A stretch of DNA of 64,000 nt. Source: Gemmatimonadaceae bacterium. GTDB lineage: Bacteria > Latescibacterota > UBA2968 > UBA8231. Numbering within the stretch: position 1 is the first letter of the stretch; each line of letters begins with the position of its first letter. The notes under the pieces are model-generated. The model searched no databases, had not been told where the DNA came from, and saw nothing but the letters and a program-made list of their open reading frames with translations. The stretch covers positions 1 through 64,000 of the forward strand of contig JAPOZM010000099.1 in the NCBI GenBank assembly GCA_026706075.1, written 5' to 3'. This document shows positions 8,825-15,568 of the stretch, in pieces. Position numbers and translations under genes: made by a program.

Positions 8825-8883
8825 CGGATGGTCTCGGCCCGGCGGTATCGGCGGTCGCTGACGATCGTTGCATGCGATTCCAT
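8803..8883 (-). CDS. putative tyrS leader peptide
   Basis: A 26-codon frame starts with ATG at 8883 and ends with TAG at 8805-8803. It contains one Tyr codon (codon 13, in SDRRYRRAE) about 20 nt before the antiterminator arm. A ribosome stalled at Tyr13 would leave that arm free; one reaching the stop would cover part of it. No Shine-Dalgarno precedes the ATG. The upstream promoter puts the RNA start at or within a base or two of the ATG, so translation would be leaderless. The frame is too short to prove by itself; the support is its place relative to promoter, hairpins and tyrS. Confidence 0.5.
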   Translation of the reverse strand: MESHATIVSDRRYRRAETIRTGGTER

Positions 8884-8890
8884 GCCGGCC

Positions 8891-8920
8891 AATGTACGGG
8901 TCCCCGGCCGAGAGCGTCAA
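8891..8920 (-). promoter_or_regulatory. putative promoter of the tyrS leader
   Basis: Read on the minus strand, TTGACG (8920-8915) and TACATT (8896-8891) are 18 bp apart. The expected transcription start is about 8884, next to the leader-peptide ATG at 8883. Confidence 0.6.
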
Positions 8921-9002
8921 TCTCGCGCTCGGCCCCGCGCGGGGCGTCAGGAGGTCTCCGGTGCTATCTTCCCGGCCATCCATCAAATCCAAGGAGATCC
9001 CC

Positions 9003-9851
9003 GTGCCCCTTCCTACCCGCACCCTCGGCCGCACCGGCGAGACGGTCACCGCCCTCGGTCTGGGCGGCGTCTGCTGGAACCTCGCCGAGGAGGACGCCGA
9101 GGCCGTGGCCGTCGTCCACCGCGCCATCGATCTCGGCATCACCTACCTCGACACGGCCTCGAAGTACAACCAGAGCGAGCGCCGCCTCGGGCTGGCGCTG
9201 AGGGACCGTTACCGCGACGGCCTGTTCCTGGCCACCAAGTGCCTGGAGCGTTCCGGGGAGGCGGTGCGGCAGGAGATCGCCGCCAGCTTCGAGCACCTCG
9301 GGGTGGAGCGGATCGACCTGATGCAGCTCCACGCCATCGACGAGGCCGGGACCCTGGAGGAGGTGCTGCGCCCCGACGGAGCCCTGCGCGTCATCGAGGA
9401 GTACCGGCGGCAGGGCCGGATCCGCTTCGTCGGTCTCACCGGCCACACCCATCCGGCCCACTTCGTGCGCATGATCGGCGAGTACGACTTCGACACCGTC
9501 CTCAACCCCCTGGGCGCCGCCAACCGCGTCTGGAACGACTTCTCCTCCACCACCATCCCCGCCGCCCGCGCCCGCGGCATGGGGATCATGGCCATGAAGG
9601 TGATGGCCTACGGCCAGGTGCCGGAGGAGGACCGGGGGCTGTTCCTGCGCTACGCCATGGGCCTCGACCTCGACGTGGCCGTCGTCGGCATGGACACGGT
9701 GGAGCAGGTGGAGGAGAACGTGGCCCTGGCCGAGGCTTTCACGCCGCTCACCAGTGTTGAGGAGGCACGGCTCTTCGATGTCGCCGGGCAGGTGGCGGCG
9801 GGGGACAAGGGCCAACTGTTCTGGCTGCCCGAGACCCGGGCGGCGGGCTGA
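9003..9851 (+). CDS. aldo/keto reductase
   Basis: The 282-residue protein is an NADPH-type aldo-keto reductase. Strand 1 reads RTLGRTGETVTALGLGG. The catalytic tetrad is visible as Asp and Tyr in YLDTASKYNQSE, Lys in LATKCLER and His in QLHAID. The GTG start at 9003 follows AAGGAG. It is divergent from the tyrS leader and is followed 13 bp later by a second, paralogous reductase, so the two form an operon. The C-terminal part is short of the usual NADPH loops of large AKRs, as in the group found with sugar-catabolic genes. The substrate is unknown. Confidence 0.88.
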   Translation: MPLPTRTLGRTGETVTALGLGGVCWNLAEEDAEAVAVVHRAIDLGITYLDTASKYNQSERRLGLALRDRYRDGLFLATKCLERSGEAVRQEIAASFEHLGVERIDLMQLHAIDEAGTLEEVLRPDGALRVIEEYRRQGRIRFVGLTGHTHPAHFVRMIGEYDFDTVLNPLGAANRVWNDFSSTTIPAARARGMGIMAMKVMAYGQVPEEDRGLFLRYAMGLDLDVAVVGMDTVEQVEENVALAEAFTPLTSVEEARLFDVAGQVAAGDKGQLFWLPETRAAG

Positions 9852-9864
9852 GGAGGTCAGGGAG

Positions 9865-10716
9865 ATGGAGAAGCGCGAGTACGGCAGCACCGGCGAGAGG
9901 CTGTCCATCGTCGGCCTGGGCGGCATCCTGGTCAGCCAGGTCGAGGCGGACGAGGCGAGCCGCCTGGTGGCCGAGGCGGTCGACCGCGGCGTCGACTACT
10001 TCGACGTGGCGCCGACCTACGGCAACGCCCAGGAGATGCTGGGGCCGGCCCTGGAGCCTTTCCGCAAGGATGTCTTCCTGGCCTGCAAGACCACCGAGCG
10101 CACGGGGGACGGAGCGCGGCGCGAGCTGGAGGAGTCCCTGCGCCTGCTGCGCACCGACCACGTCGACCTCTACCAGCTGCACGCCGTCAACACCGACGAG
10201 GACTTCGACCAGGTCACCGGTCCGGGCGGGGCCCTGGAGCTGTTCCGCGAGGCGAAGGAGCGGGGGATGACCCGCTACCTGGGATTCTCCTCCCATTCCT
10301 CGGAGACGGCCCTGCGCCTGATCGAGGCGGTGGACTTCGACTCGGTCCTCTTCCCGGTGAACTGGTGCACCTGGTTCGGAGCCGACTTCGGCCCCGCGGT
10401 GGTGGCCGCGGCCGAGGCCCGGGGGACGGCCCGGCTGGCGCTGAAGGCGCTGGCCCGGGGCAAGATGGCCGCCGGCGCCGAACGCCGGTGGGCCAAGTGC
10501 TGGTACGAGCCGCTGGAGGACCGGGAGCTGGCGGACCTGGCCCTGCGCTTCGCCCTGTCGCAGCCGGTCACCGCGGCGATCCCGCCGGGGGAGCCGGCCC
10601 TGTTCCGCATGGCCCTGGAGATCGCCGAGGCCTTCACGCCGGTCACGAAGGAGGAGGTGGACCGGCTGAGGCGGGAAGCGGCCTCCGGCCGGCCGATCTT
10701 CGAGCTGGCCGCCTGA
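9865..10716 (+). CDS. aldo/keto reductase
   Basis: A second AKR of 283 residues, related to its upstream neighbour. The tetrad is Asp and Tyr in YFDVAPTYGN, Lys in LACKTTERT and His in QLHAVN. ATG 9865 has a perfect AGGAGG. The protein ends in SGRPIFELAA. Its last 24 bases or so, together with the following tRNA, recur 0.8 kb downstream as a relic, showing that this gene's 3' end took part in a tandem duplication. The reaction is probably reduction of a sugar-derived carbonyl; no more can be said. Confidence 0.88.
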   Translation: MEKREYGSTGERLSIVGLGGILVSQVEADEASRLVAEAVDRGVDYFDVAPTYGNAQEMLGPALEPFRKDVFLACKTTERTGDGARRELEESLRLLRTDHVDLYQLHAVNTDEDFDQVTGPGGALELFREAKERGMTRYLGFSSHSSETALRLIEAVDFDSVLFPVNWCTWFGADFGPAVVAAAEARGTARLALKALARGKMAAGAERRWAKCWYEPLEDRELADLALRFALSQPVTAAIPPGEPALFRMALEIAEAFTPVTKEEVDRLRREAASGRPIFELAA

Positions 10717-10842
10717 GCCGGCGGCCGCTGGTAGTCATGCGGCCCCGGGGTTACATTCGGCGCGAGGGCGATTAGCTCAGCTGGTCAGAGCGCCTGCCTT
10801 ACAAGCAGGAGGTCCCCCGTTCGAGCCGGGGATCGCCCACCA
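10693..10842 (+). repeat. direct repeat, copy 1 (AKR 3' end plus tRNA-Val)
   Basis: The last codons of the aldo-keto reductase, the spacer containing CCCGGGGTTACATTCG, and the tRNA gene are repeated in the same order and orientation at 11506-11646. Copy 1 is intact; copy 2 is degenerate. Confidence 0.75.
10766..10842 (+). tRNA. tRNA-Val (anticodon UAC)
   Basis: The cloverleaf is complete: acceptor GGGCGAT pairs with ATCGCCC, D-stem GCTC/GAGC, anticodon stem CCTGC/GCAGG around loop CTTACAA (anticodon TAC), and T-arm CCCCG-TTCGAGC-CGGGG. The 3' CCA is encoded. A promoter-like TTACAT lies just upstream. Confidence 0.95.
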
Positions 10843-10881
10843 TCCCGCGCCGCCATTCGGCGGCATGTCGCTCTGACGCGA

Positions 10882-10916
10882 GCCCCCGGGGACGGCCTTC
10901 CCCGGGGGCTTCTTCG
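10882..10916 (+). terminator. intrinsic terminator after tRNA-Val
   Basis: GCCCCCGGGG (10882-10891) pairs perfectly with CCCCGGGGGC (10900-10909) around an 8-nt loop and is followed by TTCTTCGT. It lies 40 bp past the tRNA and suits termination of the tRNA transcript. Confidence 0.7.
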
Positions 10917-10970
10917 TATCCGTCGAGGACGCCATCCCGGGCGTCCTGCGGCGTGGAGCGCGGGATTTTT

Positions 10971-11026
10971 AGCCAGGGGTTGCATTGTGAATTAGCCATG
11001 ACTAATTTACAATTTCATCCATGGCT
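10971..11026 (+). repeat. imperfect A+T-rich inverted repeat
   Basis: Two 25-bp arms flank CCATGA (10996-11001). The inner 12 bp of the arms (ATTGTGAATTAG and CTAATTTACAAT) differ at one position and the outer 13 bp are partly conserved. It is A+T-rich, unlike its surroundings. It could be an operator for the following small gene or the end of a lost mobile element. Confidence 0.55.
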
Positions 11027-11117
11027 AGTGACGAGACCGGTCCTGCCGCACCTCGGGCTCTGCTGCCGCCTGACCGGCCTCCTCGGAGCGATCCTCGAAG
11101 ACCCCGGTGACAAGCAG

Positions 11118-11324
11118 ATGTTTGCGATTCCGAGAGATCTGATTGAACGGGCGGCTCGAGTCTACAAGAGCAACTCGGAAGCCAGCAAAGCCCTTGGGAT
11201 CGCGTCGGGCAGCTTCGCCCGCCTGTGCCGCAAGTACGGCATCGAGACTCCCTACGCGCGCCAGGAAAGGGCGCGCCGGGAGGCCAGGTCCCAGGGGAAG
11301 CCCAAGCGGGACCGCGGCCGGTGA
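11118..11324 (+). CDS. small helix-turn-helix-like protein
   Basis: A 68-residue basic protein starting MFAIPRDLIERAARV. The stretch ASKALGIASGSFARLCRKY reads like a helix-turn-helix in which a recognition helix scans DNA (compare Fis-type or homeodomain-like HTH). The tail is rich in Arg and Lys. The frame is open further upstream, to an ATG at 10953, but that part has no recognisable structure and would cross the inverted repeat. It lies between the intact tRNA and the duplicated block and may be cargo of an insertion. No confident family. Confidence 0.45.
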   Translation: MFAIPRDLIERAARVYKSNSEASKALGIASGSFARLCRKYGIETPYARQERARREARSQGKPKRDRGR

Positions 11325-11411
11325 CACCGACGCGCCGCACCCGCCCGGCGCAGCCGCAGGGGCAGGCGCCCCGGGTGCGTCCGACGGCGCCGTGACGGGC
11401 GATCCTGAACC

Positions 11412-11492
11412 GGGTGGCCCGGCCGGCGGCGCCTGCTGCTGTTCCAGGAGGGGGCCGGCCGCCCCCTCCTGCTGCTTCACGGCGCTGGAGGC
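11412..11492 (+). pseudogene. 5' fragment of an alpha/beta-hydrolase gene
   Basis: One frame reads GRRRLLLFQEGAGRPLLLL followed by HGAGG. This aligns with residues 7 to about 30 of the intact hydrolase starting at 13586 (GRRRLLYSAEGSGRTLLLL, then HGAAA). Similarity stops abruptly and the next bases belong to a copy of the aldo-keto reductase 3' end. The fragment therefore marks the junction of a tandem duplication. Confidence 0.65.
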
Positions 11493-11505
11493 AGTTGCCG
11501 GAAGA

Positions 11506-11646
11506 CCGATCTTCGAGCTGGCCGCCTGAGCGCTGGTCGAGGTGAAGACCCGGGGTTACATTCGCCGAGAAGGCGAGTAGCTCAGCTGGTCAAGAGCGCT
11601 GCCCTGCAAGCAGGAGATCCCCGTTCGAGCCGGGGATCGCCCACGA
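11506..11646 (+). repeat. direct repeat, copy 2 (relic of AKR 3' end plus tRNA)
   Basis: The block begins with CCGATCTTCGAGCTGGCCGC and the TGA stop, identical to the end of the aldo-keto reductase gene. It continues through a diverged spacer that keeps CCCGGGGTTACATTCG and ends in a degenerate tRNA. The reductase part is only a tail of about eight codons. Confidence 0.75.
11571..11646 (+). pseudogene. tRNA relic (anticodon loop TGC)
   Basis: It is clearly derived from the same tRNA as 10766-10842: the D-loop GCTCAGCTGGTCA and the T-arm with acceptor 3' side are conserved. The acceptor stem has two mismatches (AGGCGAG against ATCGCCC), the D-loop has one extra base, the anticodon stem is reduced to four pairs, and the 3' end reads ACGA instead of ACCA. 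The anticodon would be TGC (Ala). It is unlikely to be functional. Confidence 0.7.
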
Positions 11647-11662
11647 TCTTCGGCGGCAGGGA

Positions 11663-11804
11663 ATGGAAGCCAGGCTCAAGCATCTCGAGTTGATCCAGTG
11701 CGTGGTCGACCGCCTCGCCGGCAACTCCTTCTGCCTCGAGGGGTGGGTGGGCCTTCTACCTCGCGCTGGCCGTCCCCGTGGCCCTGGCGGTGTACATCCG
11801 CTGA
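11663..11804 (+). pseudogene. remnant of a small membrane protein gene
   Basis: ATG 11663 opens a frame reading MEARLKHLELIQCVVDRLAG, then NSFCLEGW. That is the start of a widespread small membrane protein of unknown function. The frame then shifts; another frame carries a short hydrophobic end (FYLALAVPVALAVYIR, stop at 11802-11804). The middle of the gene, with most of the first membrane segment, appears deleted. It lies between the tRNA relic and the AlbA_2 gene. Confidence 0.5.
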
Positions 11805-11925
11805 CAGTCGCACAGGCTGGACTGTAGCGTTACCACGCGGTGCCAACTGTTACAAGAGAGACCGGAGAACGCAGGCTCAAGGTGACTGGCCAATTCGGCC
11901 CAGGAGCTCCTCTGGAGGTCACGCC

Positions 11926-13392
11926 ATGACCGCAGATGGAGGCCAAGGCTACTTCGTCGGCTTGACACGTGAACTCTGCAAGCTCCCAACCGAGACCGAA
12001 TGGGTCGAGTTCAAAGTCAATCACCGGAATCCGCAGACCGTCGGCGAGTACGTGTCGGCTCTCTCGAACGCGGCGGCCCTGCACGACAAGGTCCACGCAT
12101 ACATCCTGTGGGGGATCGAGGACGAAACACACGCCGTTGTCGGCACGAGCTTCTCACCGGCTGCCGCGAAGAAGGGCAACGAACCGCTGGAGACTTGGCT
12201 GCTGCGGCTTCTAAGGCCGCGAATTGACTTCCGCATTCACGAAATCGAGGTCGACGGCAAGCGCGTCGTACTCATGGAGATCGACCGGGCGTCCCAGCAC
12301 CCCGTCGCGTTCGAAGGCGTAGAGTACATCCGGGTAGGCAGCAGCAAGAGGAGACTCAAGGACTATCAGGAGAAGGAACGGGCGCTTTGGCGCGTCTTCG
12401 ACCGGGTGAGCTTCGAGGATGGTGTGGCCGCCGAGCGAGTGAGTAGTGAGGAGGTCCTTCGGAAGCTCGACTACCCGGCGTACTTCGACTTGCTTGAACT
12501 GCCGCTCGCCGACGGCCGCGAGGCCATCCTTCACGCCTTGCAGAGCGACCGGCTCATCTCCTCGGGAAGAGCGGGCGGCTTCGACATCACGAACCTGGGG
12601 GCCATCCTCTTCGCCAGGAACCTCGCTGACTTTCCGCATCTGAAGCGCAAGGCAGTACGGGTCATCCAGTACCGGGGCAAGGGCCGGACGGAGACCATCA
12701 GGGAACAGGAGGGTGGCAAGGGATACGCATGCGGGTTCGAGGGCTTGATCGCCTACGTGGACGGGATACTTCCGGCGGATGAGATGATCGGGAAGGCCTT
12801 GCGCCGGTCGGTGTCGGTGTTTCCCGGCCTGGCCATCCGCGAGCTGGTCGCCAACGCGCTCATCCATCAGGACTTCTCCGTCAGCGGCACGGGGCCGATG
12901 ATGGAGATTTTCGAGGACCGCATCGAGATCACCAACCCCGGTGAGCCGCTCGTGGATACCCAACGCTTCCTGGACACCCCACCCCGGTCCCGGAACGAAG
13001 CGCTGGCTTCCCTGATGCGCCGAGCTCGCATCTGTGAGGAACGAGGCAGCGGAATCGACAAAGTTGTCCTGGAAGTCGAGCTGCTCCACTTGCCGGCCCC
13101 TCTCTTCGAGGTTCCCCCCGGGTTTACCCGTGCAGTCCTGTTTGCCTACAAGGATCTGGCCGACATGGATGGAGCCGAGCGGCTGCGGGCGTGTTACCTG
13201 CACGCCTGCCTGAGGTACGTGATGCGGGACTTTCTGACCAACTCCTCACTTCGAGAGAGGTTCGGCATCAAGGAGAACAACAAGGCGGTCGCTTCTCGCC
13301 GCATTCGCGAGACCGTGGACGCGGGCCTGATCAAGCCCTTTGACGAGGGTGCCGGCAGAAGATTTATGAAATACGTGCCATTCTGGGCCTGA
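11926..13392 (+). CDS. AlbA_2 (Schlafen-type) ATP-binding regulator
   Basis: A 488-residue protein. The N-terminal AlbA_2 domain (about residues 20-130) shows TEWVEFKVN and ILWGIEDETHAVVG. A GHKL-type ATPase region (about 290-400) has RELVANALIHQDFS, the N-box-like helix, then EIFEDRIEITNPGEP and CEERGSGIDK. The C-terminus looks like a winged helix. Proteins of this class are annotated as transcriptional regulators with ATP-binding domains and often sit in mobile islands or near defence genes. ATG 11926 has GGAGG about eight bases upstream. The gene is less G+C-rich than its neighbours and sits in the scarred tRNA region, which suggests acquisition by transfer. Its target is unknown. Confidence 0.85.
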   Translation: MTADGGQGYFVGLTRELCKLPTETEWVEFKVNHRNPQTVGEYVSALSNAAALHDKVHAYILWGIEDETHAVVGTSFSPAAAKKGNEPLETWLLRLLRPRIDFRIHEIEVDGKRVVLMEIDRASQHPVAFEGVEYIRVGSSKRRLKDYQEKERALWRVFDRVSFEDGVAAERVSSEEVLRKLDYPAYFDLLELPLADGREAILHALQSDRLISSGRAGGFDITNLGAILFARNLADFPHLKRKAVRVIQYRGKGRTETIREQEGGKGYACGFEGLIAYVDGILPADEMIGKALRRSVSVFPGLAIRELVANALIHQDFSVSGTGPMMEIFEDRIEITNPGEPLVDTQRFLDTPPRSRNEALASLMRRARICEERGSGIDKVVLEVELLHLPAPLFEVPPGFTRAVLFAYKDLADMDGAERLRACYLHACLRYVMRDFLTNSSLRERFGIKENNKAVASRRIRETVDAGLIKPFDEGAGRRFMKYVPFWA

Positions 13393-13585
13393 CCACCCGC
13401 GTCCAGAGTCCGAACCTGATCGACGGGTAGTTGACGGAGCACGGATGGTCAGCCCGTGCAGATTCCGTAACCCACTGATTTTTCTGTATTTGTCAAATTG
13501 ACGGCCAATTGACTGGCGCAGCGACACCGCGTCCATCGAAGGACGGCGCACCGACCGGGGACCGGCCGTCCCCGGGCTCCGGGCC

Positions 13586-14395
13586 ATGAAGGAACTCCGC
13601 CTCGGCCGGCGGCGGCTCCTCTACTCCGCCGAGGGCTCCGGCCGGACCCTGCTGCTGCTTCACGGCGCCGCGGCGGAGCGCGACGAAGAGGAGTGGGACC
13701 ATCAGTGGCCGGTCCTGGCCCCGGCCGGGTACCGCGTCGTCTTCCCGCTCCGCGCCGGCCGCGGGGGCAGCGATCCCGACGGCCCGGTGACCTTGGCCCA
13801 GGACGCCCGCGACGCCTGGGCCCTGCTCGACCACCTGGGACTCGACGCGGCGGTGCTGATCGGGCACAGCGCCGGCGCCGCCGTGGCTCGGCAGATGTAC
13901 CTCACCCGGCCGGAAGGGGTGCGGGCGATTGTCAGCGTCGACAGTGCCGCCTTCGGCAAGTTCGACTTCCAGTCCGGGGCACCCGGCCCCGAGCGCTTTG
14001 ACGAGGCCACCCGAGCCCTCCACGCCAGGCACCGCGAAGCCCTGGCCGCCATGGGCCGCGAGTGGGACTATCCGAGCGATTTCAACGTCGACCGCCTGAC
14101 CCGCCTCATGCGCTGGCGACGGGCCCACCCCGGCCGCTGGGGGGCGTCCAGGGGCCGCCCCGATCCGGACGACCTCCCGGTCCCGGAGGGCCGCTGGTGC
14201 CGGGTTCCTCTACTCGTATTTGCGGCGGGGCGCGGACGCGTGCGCCCCGGGGATCCCGAGGCCGCGGACCTGGCGCGGAGGCTGCCCGGCGGGAACGCCC
14301 ACCTGGAGGTGGTCACCGCCAGCGGGCACTACATCCATCAGGAGCAGCCCGAGGTGTTCAACGCCAGGCTGATCGACTTCCTGGCCGGCCTGTAG
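13586..14395 (+). CDS. alpha/beta-fold hydrolase
   Basis: A 269-residue hydrolase. The oxyanion-hole loop is LLLLHGAAA (about residues 23-31), the nucleophile elbow GHSAGAAV, and the catalytic His lies in ASGHYIHQEQP near the C-terminus. It has no signal peptide, so it is cytoplasmic. The substrate is not predictable. ATG 13586 is the first plausible start. A 5' fragment of a close paralogue lies 2.1 kb upstream at the duplication junction. About 190 bp before the gene (13393-13585) hold no gene; the part around 13465-13515 is A+T-rich. Confidence 0.85.
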   Translation: MKELRLGRRRLLYSAEGSGRTLLLLHGAAAERDEEEWDHQWPVLAPAGYRVVFPLRAGRGGSDPDGPVTLAQDARDAWALLDHLGLDAAVLIGHSAGAAVARQMYLTRPEGVRAIVSVDSAAFGKFDFQSGAPGPERFDEATRALHARHREALAAMGREWDYPSDFNVDRLTRLMRWRRAHPGRWGASRGRPDPDDLPVPEGRWCRVPLLVFAAGRGRVRPGDPEAADLARRLPGGNAHLEVVTASGHYIHQEQPEVFNARLIDFLAGL

Positions 14396-14503
14396 GGATC
14401 TACCGGAACCCACGATTCGCCCGTCGTCGACCGCCGGCGACGAAGCACCGCCGCAGCTGCTGGCCACCCCGGCGGCAAGGCCCCGCAGGGGACGGGGCAT
14501 CGC

Positions 14504-15568
14504 TCACTCCTCCGCCAGACCGAGCTCGTCCATCAGGGCCCGAACCGGTGCCCAGATCCCCGGGTCGAGGTGCAGGCCCTCGGCCCGGGCCCGCTCGCGC
14601 TCGCGGTGGGCCCGCTCTCCGGGCACCAGGATCTCCTCCACCCCCGGCGCCGTGCGCAGCCCCTTCAGCCGCTGCACGTACTCCTCCACGCGGTCGAGGA
14701 ACCCCTCCCGCGACAGGAAGTGCCCGGGGTCGACGGCGAGGACGAAGAGCCCGTTGCGGTCGCTGGACTCCAGGTCGCCGGCGCTGCAGCCGGCCCCGCT
14801 CAGGGCGCCGGCGAGCACGTCCACGAGCAGGCTCAGGGCGAACCCCTTGTGGCCGGCCAGCATCCCGCCCAGGGGCAGCAGGGCCGCCCGCGGCGGCACG
14901 TCGAGGGCGGCGGCGGGGTCGCTGCAGGGCTGTCCGGCCCCGTCGATGAGCCAGCCCCCCGGCGCCTTCCGCCCCTCGGCGGCCAGCATCTTCAGCCGGC
15001 CCGCGGCGGCGACGCTGGTGGAGATGTCGATGACGATCGGCGCCGCCCCCCGCCGCGGGATCCCGGCGGCGAGGGGGTTGGTGCTGAGGAAGGGCTCGGT
15101 CGAGCCCCAGGGGGCCACATTGGGATTGCCGCCGGCGTCGTTGACCAGCAGCAGGCAGACGAACCCCTCCCGCGCCGGCTCGATCACGTAGCTGCCGAGG
15201 CGGGCCACGTCGGCGGCGCGGACGACGCTGACGCAGCCGACGCCTCCGCTAGCCGCCATCTCCGTGGCGCGGCCCACGGCCTCGGTGGCGCTCACCGGCC
15301 CCAGGCCGTGGCCGGCGTCCAGGTGCAGGGCCGAGGGGCTGCGGCGCAGGACCCGCGGCCGGACCCCGGGATGGATGCGGCCCTTGCGGATCGCCTCGAC
15401 ATAGAGGGGCACCCGCATGACGCCGTGGGAGAGGTAGCCGGCCATCGTCGCCTCGAGCAGCACCTCGACGACGATCTCGCGCTCCCCGGCGGGGACGCCG
15501 GCGCGGGCGAGGATCTCGCCCATCAGCCGCCCGAGGGCGTCGCAGGAGAGGTGCACGGGCCCGGTCAC
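14504..15568 (-). CDS. Ldh_2-family malate/L-lactate dehydrogenase
   Basis: A 354-residue NAD(P)-dependent 2-hydroxyacid dehydrogenase of the Ldh_2 (ureidoglycolate/sulfolactate/malate) family. It shows the active-site His in YLSHGVMRVPLY, the conserved GHGLGP, ADVARLGSY in place of the usual HFG region, the block STNPLAAGIP and GHKGFALSLLVD. The GTG start at 15568 overlaps the stop of the upstream gene by four bases (GTGA), which implies translational coupling. The substrate is probably a 2-hydroxyacid made in sugar-acid catabolism, but it cannot be fixed. Confidence 0.87.
   Translation of the reverse strand: MTGPVHLSCDALGRLMGEILARAGVPAGEREIVVEVLLEATMAGYLSHGVMRVPLYVEAIRKGRIHPGVRPRVLRRSPSALHLDAGHGLGPVSATEAVGRATEMAASGGVGCVSVVRAADVARLGSYVIEPAREGFVCLLLVNDAGGNPNVAPWGSTEPFLSTNPLAAGIPRRGAAPIVIDISTSVAAAGRLKMLAAEGRKAPGGWLIDGAGQPCSDPAAALDVPPRAALLPLGGMLAGHKGFALSLLVDVLAGALSGAGCSAGDLESSDRNGLFVLAVDPGHFLSREGFLDRVEEYVQRLKGLRTAPGVEEILVPGERAHRERERARAEGLHLDPGIWAPVRALMDELGLAEE

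Noticed and set aside
8739..8920. T-box riboswitch upstream of tyrS
   Set aside because: The conserved T-box sequence and stem I motifs are not visible; the leader-peptide model explains the hairpins better.
10766..13600. Integrase-borne genomic island at the tRNA
   Set aside because: No integrase or transposase gene is present, and the repeat includes the neighbouring gene's 3' end and a hydrolase fragment, which fits tandem duplication better.
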